From NCBI GenBank assembly GCA_900766395.1, contig CAAFWB010000108.1, positions 1-9,252 of the forward strand: 9,252 bases of DNA, written 5' to 3'. This document shows, piece by piece, positions 1-6,796 of this stretch (positions are counted from its first letter, which is position 1; every line of letters starts with the position of its first letter). The notes beneath the pieces were generated by a model. That model was not told the DNA's origin. It ran no database searches and saw nothing but the letters and a program-made list of their open reading frames with translations. A program made the translations under genes and the position numbers. This DNA is from Clostridia bacterium. GTDB taxonomy: Bacteria; Bacillota; Clostridia; Christensenellales; UBA1242.

Positions 1-63
1 AATTAAAAAAAATAAATAATTAATTAAATTAATTAAATAAAATAATTATTTTTAATTAAAATT
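1..63. other. GC-free A/T tract at the contig's left end
   Basis: The first 63 bases contain no G or C at all; the first G is at position 64. The tract holds three exact copies of the octamer TTAATTAA (20-27, 29-36, 52-59) and many A- or T-runs. It lies directly upstream of the DUF421 gene, so part of it may act as an AT-rich UP-element-like promoter region. It may equally be a low-complexity sequence at which the assembly stopped. No ORF or RNA gene is visible here. Confidence 0.8.
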
Positions 64-64
64 G

Positions 65-70
65 TATAAA
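65..70 (+). promoter_or_regulatory. Possible -10 element for the DUF421-DUF4363 pair
   Basis: TATAAA lies at 65-70, preceded by TTG, just after the GC-free tract. Initiation about 7 bases downstream would give a short leader before the ATG at 99. No good -35 hexamer is visible at the right spacing, because everything upstream is A/T only. The call is therefore weak, and in such AT-rich sequence a TATAAA-like hexamer is expected by chance. Confidence 0.25.
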
Positions 71-98
71 AACCTTTTGCTTGAAACACTTTATTTAT

Positions 99-818
99 AT
101 GGGAACAATAGTAATTCGAGCAATTTTAATTTATATTTTAATTTTATTTGTTTTTCGACTTATGGGAAAACGACAAATTGGTCAAATGCAACCTTTTGAA
201 TTGGTGCTTACTTTGATTATTGCAGACCTTGCGACAATTCCTGTGGCGGAAATTGCAATTCCATTTTTGCACGGCGTTGTGCCACTTCTCACCCTTTTGG
301 TAGTCCACTACTTTTTGACAATTGTTTGCCAAAAAAGTGTCAAACTCGACAAAATCATAAACGGCAAACCGATCATTGTTCTAACACCAGAAGGGATCGA
401 CTACAAAGCAATAAAATCACTCAACATCAGCATTGAAGACGTCATTGAAGGAATACGCGGAAAAGGCTTTTTCTCTCTTGACGATGTTGCCTATGTCATT
501 GTTGAAACAACAGGTCAAATCAATGCGATGGCAAAAGCATCAAATACACCAGCAACAAAAAGCGACCTCAACATTCCTCACGACATGTCTTCTCTTCCAG
601 TCACGCTTGTCAGCGAGGGTCAAATCATGAAAGACAACCTAAGCATTGCTGGTGTTGGAGAACCCTTTATCGAAGATATGTTGAAAAAAGCAAAAATAAA
701 GAAAATGAAAGACTGCATCATTTGCACTCTTGACAAAAACGGAAAAGTCTATATTCAAGCCAAAAATCAGCATTACCAACTCCTTCAAACAAAACAAGGT
801 GGAGGAATCAAGGTATGA
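99..818 (+). CDS. DUF421 (YetF/YrbG-type) membrane protein
   Basis: A DUF421 family membrane protein of 239 residues. Hydrophobic helices lie near residues 3-20, 34-50 and 57-77. A soluble part follows, with the family's typical motifs: RLMGKRQIGQMQPFELV at 20-36, NGKP at 88-91, an E-x-IRGKG...DVAYVIVETTG stretch at about 117-139, and a C-terminal segment ending in DKNGKVYIQ. Several Bacillus members are studied in connection with spores, but the molecular role of the family is not settled, so I assign none. The start is uncertain. The ATG at 99 gives the usual short N-terminus (MGTIVIR), while an in-frame TTG at 81 would add six residues. Neither has a clear Shine-Dalgarno sequence, and the upstream in-frame stop is at 57-59. 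The gene overlaps the next one by ATGA, which suggests translational coupling. Confidence 0.88.
   Translation: MGTIVIRAILIYILILFVFRLMGKRQIGQMQPFELVLTLIIADLATIPVAEIAIPFLHGVVPLLTLLVVHYFLTIVCQKSVKLDKIINGKPIIVLTPEGIDYKAIKSLNISIEDVIEGIRGKGFFSLDDVAYVIVETTGQINAMAKASNTPATKSDLNIPHDMSSLPVTLVSEGQIMKDNLSIAGVGEPFIEDMLKKAKIKKMKDCIICTLDKNGKVYIQAKNQHYQLLQTKQGGGIKV
801..805 (+). promoter_or_regulatory. Ribosome binding site of the DUF4363 gene
   Basis: GGAGG lies inside the end of the DUF421 gene, nine bases before the ATG at 815. It supports this start and an independent or coupled initiation at the ATGA overlap. Confidence 0.75.
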
Positions 819-1201
819 AAAGACTTATTGGAATCATATTTTCACTTTTGTTCATCATTGCAGTGTCCACCACCGAAATAATACTCAGCGAAAAATATAT
901 AGGTGAAGTTTTGGAACTATCAATGTCAATTGCAGAAAGTGCAACCCGCGAAACATATTGCAACCAAAACCATATTGAAGAGGTGACAAAACTCGAAGAA
1001 ATTTGGACACATCACGAAAACATCTTGTGCCTCATGACAAACCATAACAACATTGACGAAGTTGGCGAATACATAACCAAAATGAGAACAAGCCAACGCG
1101 ACCAAGATTATGAATGCTTCGCATCAAGCCTTGACCTTGTCATCTTCTATGTCGAAGGCTATCAACACATCTTTGGCATTAACCTCCAAAATTTGGTTTG
1201 A
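815..1201 (+). CDS. DUF4363-type membrane-anchored protein
   Basis: A small protein of 128 residues. It has one N-terminal hydrophobic segment (about residues 4-22, preceded by MKR), which is a signal anchor or uncleaved signal peptide. A predicted all-helical extracytoplasmic part follows. The features I recognise from DUF4363 proteins are the size, the N-terminal anchor, an E-x-x-W motif in mid-protein (LEEIWTHHENIL), an 'NNIDEVGEYITKM' helix and a C-terminal 'HIFGIN' segment. These proteins often sit next to DUF421 genes in Clostridia, and here the two overlap by ATGA, so the products probably act together. No enzymatic function is known. The last 23 bases overlap the 3' end of uvrA on the opposite strand. 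The family call rests on pattern and context, not on a search. Confidence 0.75.
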   Translation: MKRLIGIIFSLLFIIAVSTTEIILSEKYIGEVLELSMSIAESATRETYCNQNHIEEVTKLEEIWTHHENILCLMTNHNNIDEVGEYITKMRTSQRDQDYECFASSLDLVIFYVEGYQHIFGINLQNLV

Positions 1202-4013
1202 CATCAAAGTATTGTTTTAGAAATTCGGCAGTTAGTCCCACTCCTCTTTTTGCCACTTCTTTTGGCGTTCCGTTTGCAACAATCTCGCCGCCCTGGTCGC
1301 CACCATGTGGTCCAAGGTCAATGATGTTGTCGGCAACTTTTATGACATCGAGATTGTGTTCAATCACAACAACAGTGTTGCCACGGTCAACAAGTGTCTG
1401 CAAAATTTGAATAAGTTTTTTGACATCATATGTGCTGAGTCCTGTTGTTGGTTCATCAAGAATATAAAGTGTTTTTCCTGTTGAGCGCTTTGAAAGCTCT
1501 GTTGCAAGTTTTACTCTTTGAGCTTCACCACCAGAAAGCGTTGTTGAAGATTGTCCGAGTTTGATATATCCAAGTCCGACATCGAATAGTGCTTGCAATT
1601 TGTTTTTGATTTGTGGAATTGCCTCAAAGAATTTTAGTGCTTCCTCAATCGTCATATCAAGCACATCAAAGATTGATTTTCCCTTGTATTTCACTTCAAG
1701 TGTTTCGCGATTATAACGTTTCCCTTTGCAAACTTCGCAAGGAACTTCAATGTCTGGCAAAAAATACATTTCAATTTCTTTGACGCCATCGCCTTCACAA
1801 TTCTCACATCTTCCGCCTTTGACATTAAAACTAAATCGACCCGCCGAATAACCTCTTTCCTTTGCGTCAATGGTTGAAGCAAAAAGTTCGCGTATTGGAG
1901 TGAAAACTCCAACATAAGTTGCTGGATTTGAACGAGGTGTTCTTCCGATTGGAGATTGGTCAATATCAATAATTTTGTCAACCTCGCCCACAATTTCAAC
2001 GCTCTTTGCTGGCAGATCAAATTGTTCTTTTTGAAGAGTGTTGCGAACGCCTGGGCACAAAACGCCATTAACGAGCGAACTCTTTCCACTTCCGCTAACA
2101 CCCGTCACAACTGTAAGTTCTGCAAGTGGGAATGACACATCAACATTTTTGAGGTTGTGAAGATATGCGCCGCGAATCTTTATCTCGCCACCATTGCCTT
2201 TTCTTGTGACCTCTGGAATGAGAATTTTGTCACGACCAGAAAGGAATGCACCCGTGATTGATTCTTTGCAGTTCATGACATCTTGTGGAGTTCCAGCAAC
2301 CACAACCTCGCCACCATGAACGCCCGCAAATTTTCCAATGTCAACAACAAAGTCCGCTGCACGAATGGTGTCCTCGTCATGCTCAACAACAATGACAGTG
2401 TTGCCAACATCTCGAAGCGCTTTGAGCGTGCCCAAAAGTTTTGTGTTGTCAGATTGATGAAGCCCAATGCTTGGTTCGTCCAAAATATATAGAACGCCCG
2501 TGAGTCCACTGCCAATTTGAGTTGCAAGTCTGATTCTTTGTGACTCGCCTCCGCTCAAACTTTCTGCACTTCTGGAAAGCGTCAAATATCCAAGCCCAAC
2601 ATTTTGCAAGAATTTGAGTCTTGCAACGATTTCTTTGAGTATTGGCTTTGCAATTTCTGTTTCGGTTTTGCCAAGCTTCAAGTTTTCAAAATAACCAATC
2701 AGTTTGTCGACTGACATATCAGACATTTCGGAAATATTGAGTTCGTTTATTTTTATGTTCAAAACACTTGGTTTCAATCTTTTTCCGCCACAAACCGAAC
2801 AAGTCGTTTGACGCATATATTTTGCAATTTCTTGCTTTATCCATTCGCTTGTTGTTTCCCTGAATCGTCTTTCAAGATTTGGGATGACCCCCTCATATGA
2901 AAAAGTCATGTCACCAGAATGTTTTAAGCTCGAATAATGATAATTAAGTTTCTCCCCATGGTTGCCATAGAGAACAATATCAAGTTTGTCCTTTGGCATA
3001 TCTTTGAGTGGCATATTGAGATTAATTCCATATTGCTTTGAAATCGCTTTGAAATAAATATTTGTCATATATGAGTTTGTGAAATTCCAACCGCTGACAT
3101 TAACCGCACCCTGATTGAGGCTCTTATTCGGATCTTTAATTATGAGCTTTGGGTCGATTTCCTCTGTAAAACCAAGTCCTGTGCAATGTTCGCAAGCACC
3201 ATATGGGCTATTGAACGAAAACATACGAGGCGTGATTTCTTCAATTGAATAGCCGCACTCATCGCAAGCATAGAGGGTTGAAAAAACCTCTTTCTGTCCC
3301 TCACTTTCAACAACGACAATGCCATCGCCTGTCTTTATCGCAAGTTCAACGCTGTCAGAAAGTCGAGATTTGATATCTTCTTTGACAACAACACGGTCAA
3401 CAACAACATAAATGTCATGCTTGATATTTTTTTCAAGTGTGATTTCTTCGTCCAAAGTGTAGACCTTTCCGTCAACTTCAACGCGAACAAAGCCATCTTT
3501 TTTTAGTTCCTCAAACTTGTTTGCAAAAGTGCCTTTTTGCCCACGAGCGATTGGAGCAAGAATCAAAAGTTTTGATCCTTGCGGATACTCCGCAATGCGG
3601 TCAATGATTTGGTCAACACTTTGGCGTTTGATTGGCTTATGACATCTCGGACAATATGCAACGCCAATTTTTGCGAACAAAAGACGCATATAATCATAAA
3701 TTTCTGTCACTGTTCCAACAGTTGAACGAGGATTGTGGTTGGTTGTTTTTTGGTCAATCGCGATGGAAGGCGAAAGTCCTTCAATTCTGTCAACTTCTGG
3801 CTTTGACGATTGTCCCAAAAATTGCCTTGCGTATGAAGACAAACTTTCCATATAACGTCTTTGCCCCTCAGCAAAAATCGTGTCAAAAGCAAGCGTGCTT
3901 TTTCCGCTTCCGCTCACGCCTGTGAAAACAACAAGTTTATTTCTGGGTATTGTGAGGTTGATGTTTTTTAGATTGTTCTCCCTCGCCCCAGTGATTTTAA
4001 TGAATTCTTCCAT
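1179..4013 (-). CDS. uvrA: Excinuclease ABC subunit A (UvrA)
   Basis: The damage-sensing ATPase of nucleotide excision repair, 944 residues and close to the family's usual length. It dimerises, scans DNA with UvrB and hands the lesion to UvrB in the cytoplasm. Both ABC modules look intact. The first has Walker A GVSGSGKS at 32-39, the signature LSGGESQR at 486-493 and Walker B LYILDEP at 508-514. The second has Walker A GVSGSGKS at 638-645, signature LSGGEAQR at 826-833 and Walker B at 849-855. Zinc-binding CxxC pairs are at 250/253 with 274/277, 405/408, and 736/739 with 759/762. An additional CPRC is at 121-124. One residue is odd: the second D-loop reads TTGLSTYD where the usual pattern is TTGLHxxD. 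The ATG at 4013 overlaps the uvrB stop (TGATG) and has its own GAGGT seven bases upstream. It is the last gene of the minus-strand block. Confidence 0.98.
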   Translation of the reverse strand: MEEFIKITGARENNLKNINLTIPRNKLVVFTGVSGSGKSTLAFDTIFAEGQRRYMESLSSYARQFLGQSSKPEVDRIEGLSPSIAIDQKTTNHNPRSTVGTVTEIYDYMRLLFAKIGVAYCPRCHKPIKRQSVDQIIDRIAEYPQGSKLLILAPIARGQKGTFANKFEELKKDGFVRVEVDGKVYTLDEEITLEKNIKHDIYVVVDRVVVKEDIKSRLSDSVELAIKTGDGIVVVESEGQKEVFSTLYACDECGYSIEEITPRMFSFNSPYGACEHCTGLGFTEEIDPKLIIKDPNKSLNQGAVNVSGWNFTNSYMTNIYFKAISKQYGINLNMPLKDMPKDKLDIVLYGNHGEKLNYHYSSLKHSGDMTFSYEGVIPNLERRFRETTSEWIKQEIAKYMRQTTCSVCGGKRLKPSVLNIKINELNISEMSDMSVDKLIGYFENLKLGKTETEIAKPILKEIVARLKFLQNVGLGYLTLSRSAESLSGGESQRIRLATQIGSGLTGVLYILDEPSIGLHQSDNTKLLGTLKALRDVGNTVIVVEHDEDTIRAADFVVDIGKFAGVHGGEVVVAGTPQDVMNCKESITGAFLSGRDKILIPEVTRKGNGGEIKIRGAYLHNLKNVDVSFPLAELTVVTGVSGSGKSSLVNGVLCPGVRNTLQKEQFDLPAKSVEIVGEVDKIIDIDQSPIGRTPRSNPATYVGVFTPIRELFASTIDAKERGYSAGRFSFNVKGGRCENCEGDGVKEIEMYFLPDIEVPCEVCKGKRYNRETLEVKYKGKSIFDVLDMTIEEALKFFEAIPQIKNKLQALFDVGLGYIKLGQSSTTLSGGEAQRVKLATELSKRSTGKTLYILDEPTTGLSTYDVKKLIQILQTLVDRGNTVVVIEHNLDVIKVADNIIDLGPHGGDQGGEIVANGTPKEVAKRGVGLTAEFLKQYFDVKPNFGG

Positions 4014-5968
4014 CAGTTTAACCTCTTTTTGAGTGCGTTAATTTCGTCACGAAGTTTGATTGCATTTTCAAAATCCAATGAGTTTGATGCAATCTTCATG
4101 AGTGCCTTGAGTTTTTCAATTTGTTCTGGAATGTCTTTTTTGTCTATTTTCCCAACTGGATTTTGTTTTGTTATCTGCAATGAGTTGACAACATTTTTCT
4201 TTATGGTTCTTGGTGTTATGCCATGTTCAAGGTTGAATTGTTGTTGCAAATGTCTTCGGCGATTTGTTTCATCAATCGCGCGTTTCATGCTTCCTGTCAC
4301 AACATCAGCAAACATCAAAACTTTTCCGTGCTCATTTCTTGCCGCACGACCAATGGTTTGAATGAGTGCGCCCTCACTTCTGAGGAAACCTTCTTTGTCC
4401 GCATCAAGAATTGCAACCATGCTAACCTCGGGCAAGTCAAGACCTTCTCTCAAAAGATTGATTCCAACCAACACATCAAACTCGCCACTTCTCAAAGAAT
4501 TGATTATTTCAATTCTTTCAATCGTGTCAATTTCAGAGTGCATATATTTCGCTTTCAGCCCATGCTCGCATAAATATGTCGTCAAACTTTCTGCCATTTT
4601 TTTGGTTAGAGTTGTCACCAAAACACGCTCGCCTCGACCAATGACTTCTTTTGCTCTGTCCATCAAAACTGCAATTTGGTCAGCTGTCGGCAAAACCTCA
4701 ATTTCTGGATCCAAAAGCCCAGTTGGACGAATGAGTTGTTCAACTGTGTTGTCAGAAATACTCTTTTCATAATCTCCCGGAGTCGCCGAAACATAAATCG
4801 TTTGCCCAAGTCGTGAAGAAAACTCATCAAAGTTGAGCGGACGATTGTCAAAACTTGCTTTGAGTCTAAAACCATATCCAACAAGACTTTCTTTTCTTGC
4901 CCTATCTCCGTTATACATTCCTCGAATTTGTGGCAAGGTCATATGGCTTTCATCAATCAGCGTCAAAAAGCCATTTGGAAAGTAATCAAGAAGAGTAAAC
5001 GGTGGCTCTCCTGGTTTTCGTCCGTCAAAATAACGCGAGTAATTTTCAATCCCGCTGCAATATCCAAGTTCACGAATCATTTCAACATTATATGCAACTC
5101 GCTCTTTGAGTCTTTGTGCCTCAATCAACTTTCCACGCTCTTCAAATTCTTTAACTTCAATTTCAGCGTCCTTTTCAATCTCGGAAAGTGCGTTGTTGAG
5201 TCTTGTTGAACCAACCGTGTAGTGAGTTGCTGGAAAGAACGAAACTTCACTGAGTTCTGAAATAATTTTCTTTGAAACGCCGTCAAATTCGTAAATATTT
5301 TCAATTTCATCGCCAAAAAACTCAATTCGAACACCAATGTCGCTTGTTGTTGAACCCATGATTTCAAGCGTGTCACCTTTATATCTAAAACTATTTCTAA
5401 CAAGCCCGTCATCGTGGCGAACATAGTTTATTCCGATGAGGTCACGAATGACTTGTTTTATTCCAATGTTTTGACCTTTCTCATAAAAGAGTTGCAACGA
5501 CAAATATTCTTCAGGGTTTCCCAGTCCATATATGCAAGAAACAGACGCAACAACAATGGTGTCGCTTCTGCCGAGAAGTGCCGCAGTTGCGGAAGAGCGG
5601 AGTTTGTCGATTTCCTCATTGACAGACATATCTTTTTCGATATATGTATCAGATGACGCAATGTATGCTTCGGGCTGATAGTAATCGTAGTATGAAACAA
5701 AAAACTCAACTTTGTTGTGAGGAAAAAACTCGCGTAGTTCGTTACAAAGTTGTGCGGCAAGTGTTTTGTTGTGTGCAATAACCAAAGTCGGACGATTAAC
5801 CTGGGCGATGATGTTTGCCATTGTAAAAGTTTTGCCGCTGCCCGTGACGCCCAAAAGCACTTGGTTTTTAAGTCCGTCAGAAAGACCTTCCACAAGGCTT
5901 TTTATTGCTTGCGGCTGGTCGCCCGACGGCGAAAACTTTGACACCAACTCAAACTTTTTTTCTTCCAT
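4013..5968 (-). CDS. uvrB: Excinuclease ABC subunit B (UvrB)
   Basis: The damage-verification helicase-like subunit of nucleotide excision repair, 651 residues from this ATG. It is loaded by UvrA, pushes a beta-hairpin between the strands at the lesion and recruits UvrC. Numbered from the ATG, the motifs are: Walker A GVTGSGKT at about 40-47; the beta-hairpin YYDYYQPEAYIASSDTYIEKD region at about 93-113; motif II LIDESH at about 337-342; VSATPGDYE near 393; GINLLREGLDLPEVS near 502; QTIGRAARN near 537; and a C-terminal UVR domain (about 614-649) for contact with UvrC. An in-frame TTG directly precedes the ATG, but the ATG at 5968 forms a TGATG overlap with the upstream gene's stop and gives the usual N-terminus. 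Only a weak Shine-Dalgarno is seen, which fits coupling to the upstream gene. Gene order uvrB-uvrA is common in Bacillota. Confidence 0.98.
   Translation of the reverse strand: MEEKKFELVSKFSPSGDQPQAIKSLVEGLSDGLKNQVLLGVTGSGKTFTMANIIAQVNRPTLVIAHNKTLAAQLCNELREFFPHNKVEFFVSYYDYYQPEAYIASSDTYIEKDMSVNEEIDKLRSSATAALLGRSDTIVVASVSCIYGLGNPEEYLSLQLFYEKGQNIGIKQVIRDLIGINYVRHDDGLVRNSFRYKGDTLEIMGSTTSDIGVRIEFFGDEIENIYEFDGVSKKIISELSEVSFFPATHYTVGSTRLNNALSEIEKDAEIEVKEFEERGKLIEAQRLKERVAYNVEMIRELGYCSGIENYSRYFDGRKPGEPPFTLLDYFPNGFLTLIDESHMTLPQIRGMYNGDRARKESLVGYGFRLKASFDNRPLNFDEFSSRLGQTIYVSATPGDYEKSISDNTVEQLIRPTGLLDPEIEVLPTADQIAVLMDRAKEVIGRGERVLVTTLTKKMAESLTTYLCEHGLKAKYMHSEIDTIERIEIINSLRSGEFDVLVGINLLREGLDLPEVSMVAILDADKEGFLRSEGALIQTIGRAARNEHGKVLMFADVVTGSMKRAIDETNRRRHLQQQFNLEHGITPRTIKKNVVNSLQITKQNPVGKIDKKDIPEQIEKLKALMKIASNSLDFENAIKLRDEINALKKRLN
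4021..4025 (-). promoter_or_regulatory. Ribosome binding site of uvrA
   Basis: GAGGT (minus strand) lies within the last codons of uvrB, seven bases before the uvrA ATG. It confirms that start and shows that uvrA can recruit ribosomes on its own as well as by coupling through the TGATG overlap. Confidence 0.7.
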
Positions 5969-6327
5969 CAACTGAATATCACTTTCAAGATTATTCCCAC
6001 CAAAAAACTCAAAATTGCAAGTCCAATGGTTCGAAAAATCAAAAAATACGCATATTTTTTTTGTTTTTTCTGGTCTTTGTTAAAAGTCAGCGCTTTGTTT
6101 TTGAGAGTGATGCAAAAGGCTGGCCCTTTTTTTGATTCTGACGAGATATAATCAATGTAATTATCTTTTGATAATGATAGCATAATATCGTCCAAAGTGG
6201 ATAGTGATAACGCAAAATTTTTGCTCATATTTTTTATGATATCCTCTTTGTGAATGAGTGACACCTGTTTTTTTGAGCAATTATCAATCAAGTATATCAA
6301 AACCTTTTTTTCATATTTATCCAACAT
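5968..6327 (-). CDS. Small winged-helix-like protein with C-terminal membrane helix (paralogue A)
   Basis: I do not recognise a named family. The product has 119 residues. The first ~85 read like a winged-helix DNA-binding fold: an N-terminal helix (MLDKYEKKVLIYLID), a middle helical part, then 'LSKDNYIDY' and the wing-like 'FCITLKNKALTF', comparable to the GYI...LT-x-KG pattern of MarR/PadR-like domains. A Lys/Gln-rich linker (83-91) leads to one hydrophobic helix at about 92-117, so the N-terminal domain should face the cytoplasm. It is a clear paralogue of the gene just upstream: MLDK at the start, D29, YI(D/E) at 57-59, an FC pair and the terminal helix line up. An alternative GTG start at 6339 overlaps the upstream stop (GTGA), but I prefer the ATG because the paralogue also starts at MLDK. 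The TGA stop overlaps the uvrB ATG. Confidence 0.8.
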   Translation of the reverse strand: MLDKYEKKVLIYLIDNCSKKQVSLIHKEDIIKNMSKNFALSLSTLDDIMLSLSKDNYIDYISSESKKGPAFCITLKNKALTFNKDQKKQKKYAYFLIFRTIGLAILSFLVGIILKVIFS

Positions 6328-6335
6328 AACTTTTT

Positions 6336-6710
6336 TCACTTAAATAATTTTTCAAAAATTAGCACTCCGCAAAATGACGTCAAAATCAAAAGTATTGTGA
6401 GAACCAAAAGCCCAAGAACCGAAAGCAAAACATAGCGTCTTGCCACTCCCTTCTTTTCAATTTTGTTCTCAAACATCATTCTGCCTTTTGGGAGCGGACA
6501 CAAACAAAACACTTCGCTGTCATGATATTTGACTTCAATATATCCCTCTCTTGCAAGAGCGTTGACACATTGAGTGACAAGGTTTTGGTCTGGCAAATAT
6601 TTTTTTGGAAGCGAGGAAATCAAGTCGTTCACCTCAACAACTTGAAACGACCCGCTCTGACATTCTTTGTTGATTTCCATCAAAATCAATTCCGATCTCT
6701 TGTCCAACAT
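6336..6710 (-). CDS. Small winged-helix-like protein with C-terminal membrane helix (paralogue B)
   Basis: Family not recognised. The product has 124 residues and the same architecture as its downstream neighbour. It has a predicted winged-helix-like N-terminal domain (MLDKRSELILMEIN, a central 'VNALAREGYIEVKY' recognition/wing-like stretch, and 'FCLCPLPKGRMMF' at about 68-80). A basic linker (KIEKKGVARR) precedes one long hydrophobic helix at about 93-118. By the positive-inside rule the putative DNA-binding part is cytoplasmic. The frame stays open upstream to an ATG at 6783-6785, which would add a hydrophobic N-terminus (about 25 residues). I reject that because the paralogue lacks it and there is no ribosome site. 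Even for the chosen ATG at 6710 the ribosome site is poor: GGGGA about 12 bases upstream. It is the first gene of the block that ends with uvrB and uvrA, and lies divergent to the DUF1540-like gene. Confidence 0.78.
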   Translation of the reverse strand: MLDKRSELILMEINKECQSGSFQVVEVNDLISSLPKKYLPDQNLVTQCVNALAREGYIEVKYHDSEVFCLCPLPKGRMMFENKIEKKGVARRYVLLSVLGLLVLTILLILTSFCGVLIFEKLFK

Positions 6711-6738
6711 ATAAATATTTTGTCCCCAAAAACAAAAA

Positions 6739-6770
6739 ACAATCACAAACACGCATAATTGTTTGATTGT
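6739..6770. repeat. Imperfect inverted repeat: candidate operator or leader hairpin
   Basis: The arm ACAATCACAAAC (6739-6750) pairs with GTTTGATTGT (6761-6770): ten base pairs with a single unpaired C and a ten-base spacer. It sits in the middle of the divergent promoter region, and its spacer contains the CATAAT at 6754-6759. As RNA on the minus strand the hairpin would be followed directly by a T-rich run (plus-strand AAAAACAAAAAA, 6728-6739), so it could also act as a weak attenuator ahead of the uvr block. The stem has only three G-C pairs. Confidence 0.45.
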
Positions 6771-6786
6771 CGCAAAAAATAACATT

Positions 6787-6791
6787 GGAGG
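6787..6791 (+). promoter_or_regulatory. Ribosome binding site of the DUF1540-like gene
   Basis: GGAGG, five bases before the ATG at 6797. It decides this start over the in-frame TTG at 6767, which would place the GGAGG inside the coding region and add ten residues. Confidence 0.8.
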
Positions 6792-6796
6792 TTATC

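Larger units (their letters stand above)
6711..6796. promoter_or_regulatory. Divergent intergenic region with presumed promoters
   Basis: This 86-bp gap separates the minus-strand uvr block from the plus-strand DUF1540-like gene, so both promoters should lie here or just inside the genes. I see no convincing -35/-10 pair on either strand. The best single element is CATAAT at 6754-6759 (plus strand), which would give a leader of about 30 bases for the 6797 gene but has no -35 partner. No Gram-positive LexA box (GAAC-N4-GTTC) is present, so SOS control of this uvrBA block is not supported by this region. Confidence 0.5.

Noticed and set aside
1187..1197. CCAAAATTTGG as a terminator between the convergent genes
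   Set aside because: Only five base pairs around a single base, no T-run on either side, and it lies within the coding overlap.
1198..5895. Many open frames antisense to or out of frame with uvrA and uvrB (up to about 145 codons)
   Set aside because: They lie fully inside two well-conserved genes, have no ribosome sites or recognisable domains, and follow from the codon use of the real genes.
5969..5971. TTG start for UvrB, one codon before the ATG
   Set aside because: The ATG at 5968 overlaps the upstream stop as TGATG, like the uvrA junction, and gives the usual UvrB N-terminus.
6711..6785. N-terminal extension of the first winged-helix-like protein (start at 6785) with a hydrophobic segment
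   Set aside because: The paralogue begins directly at MLDK, no ribosome site precedes 6785, and the extension would use up nearly the whole divergent promoter region.
6711..6796. LexA/SOS box for the uvrBA block
   Set aside because: No GAAC-N4-GTTC or similar symmetric match is present in the intergenic region.
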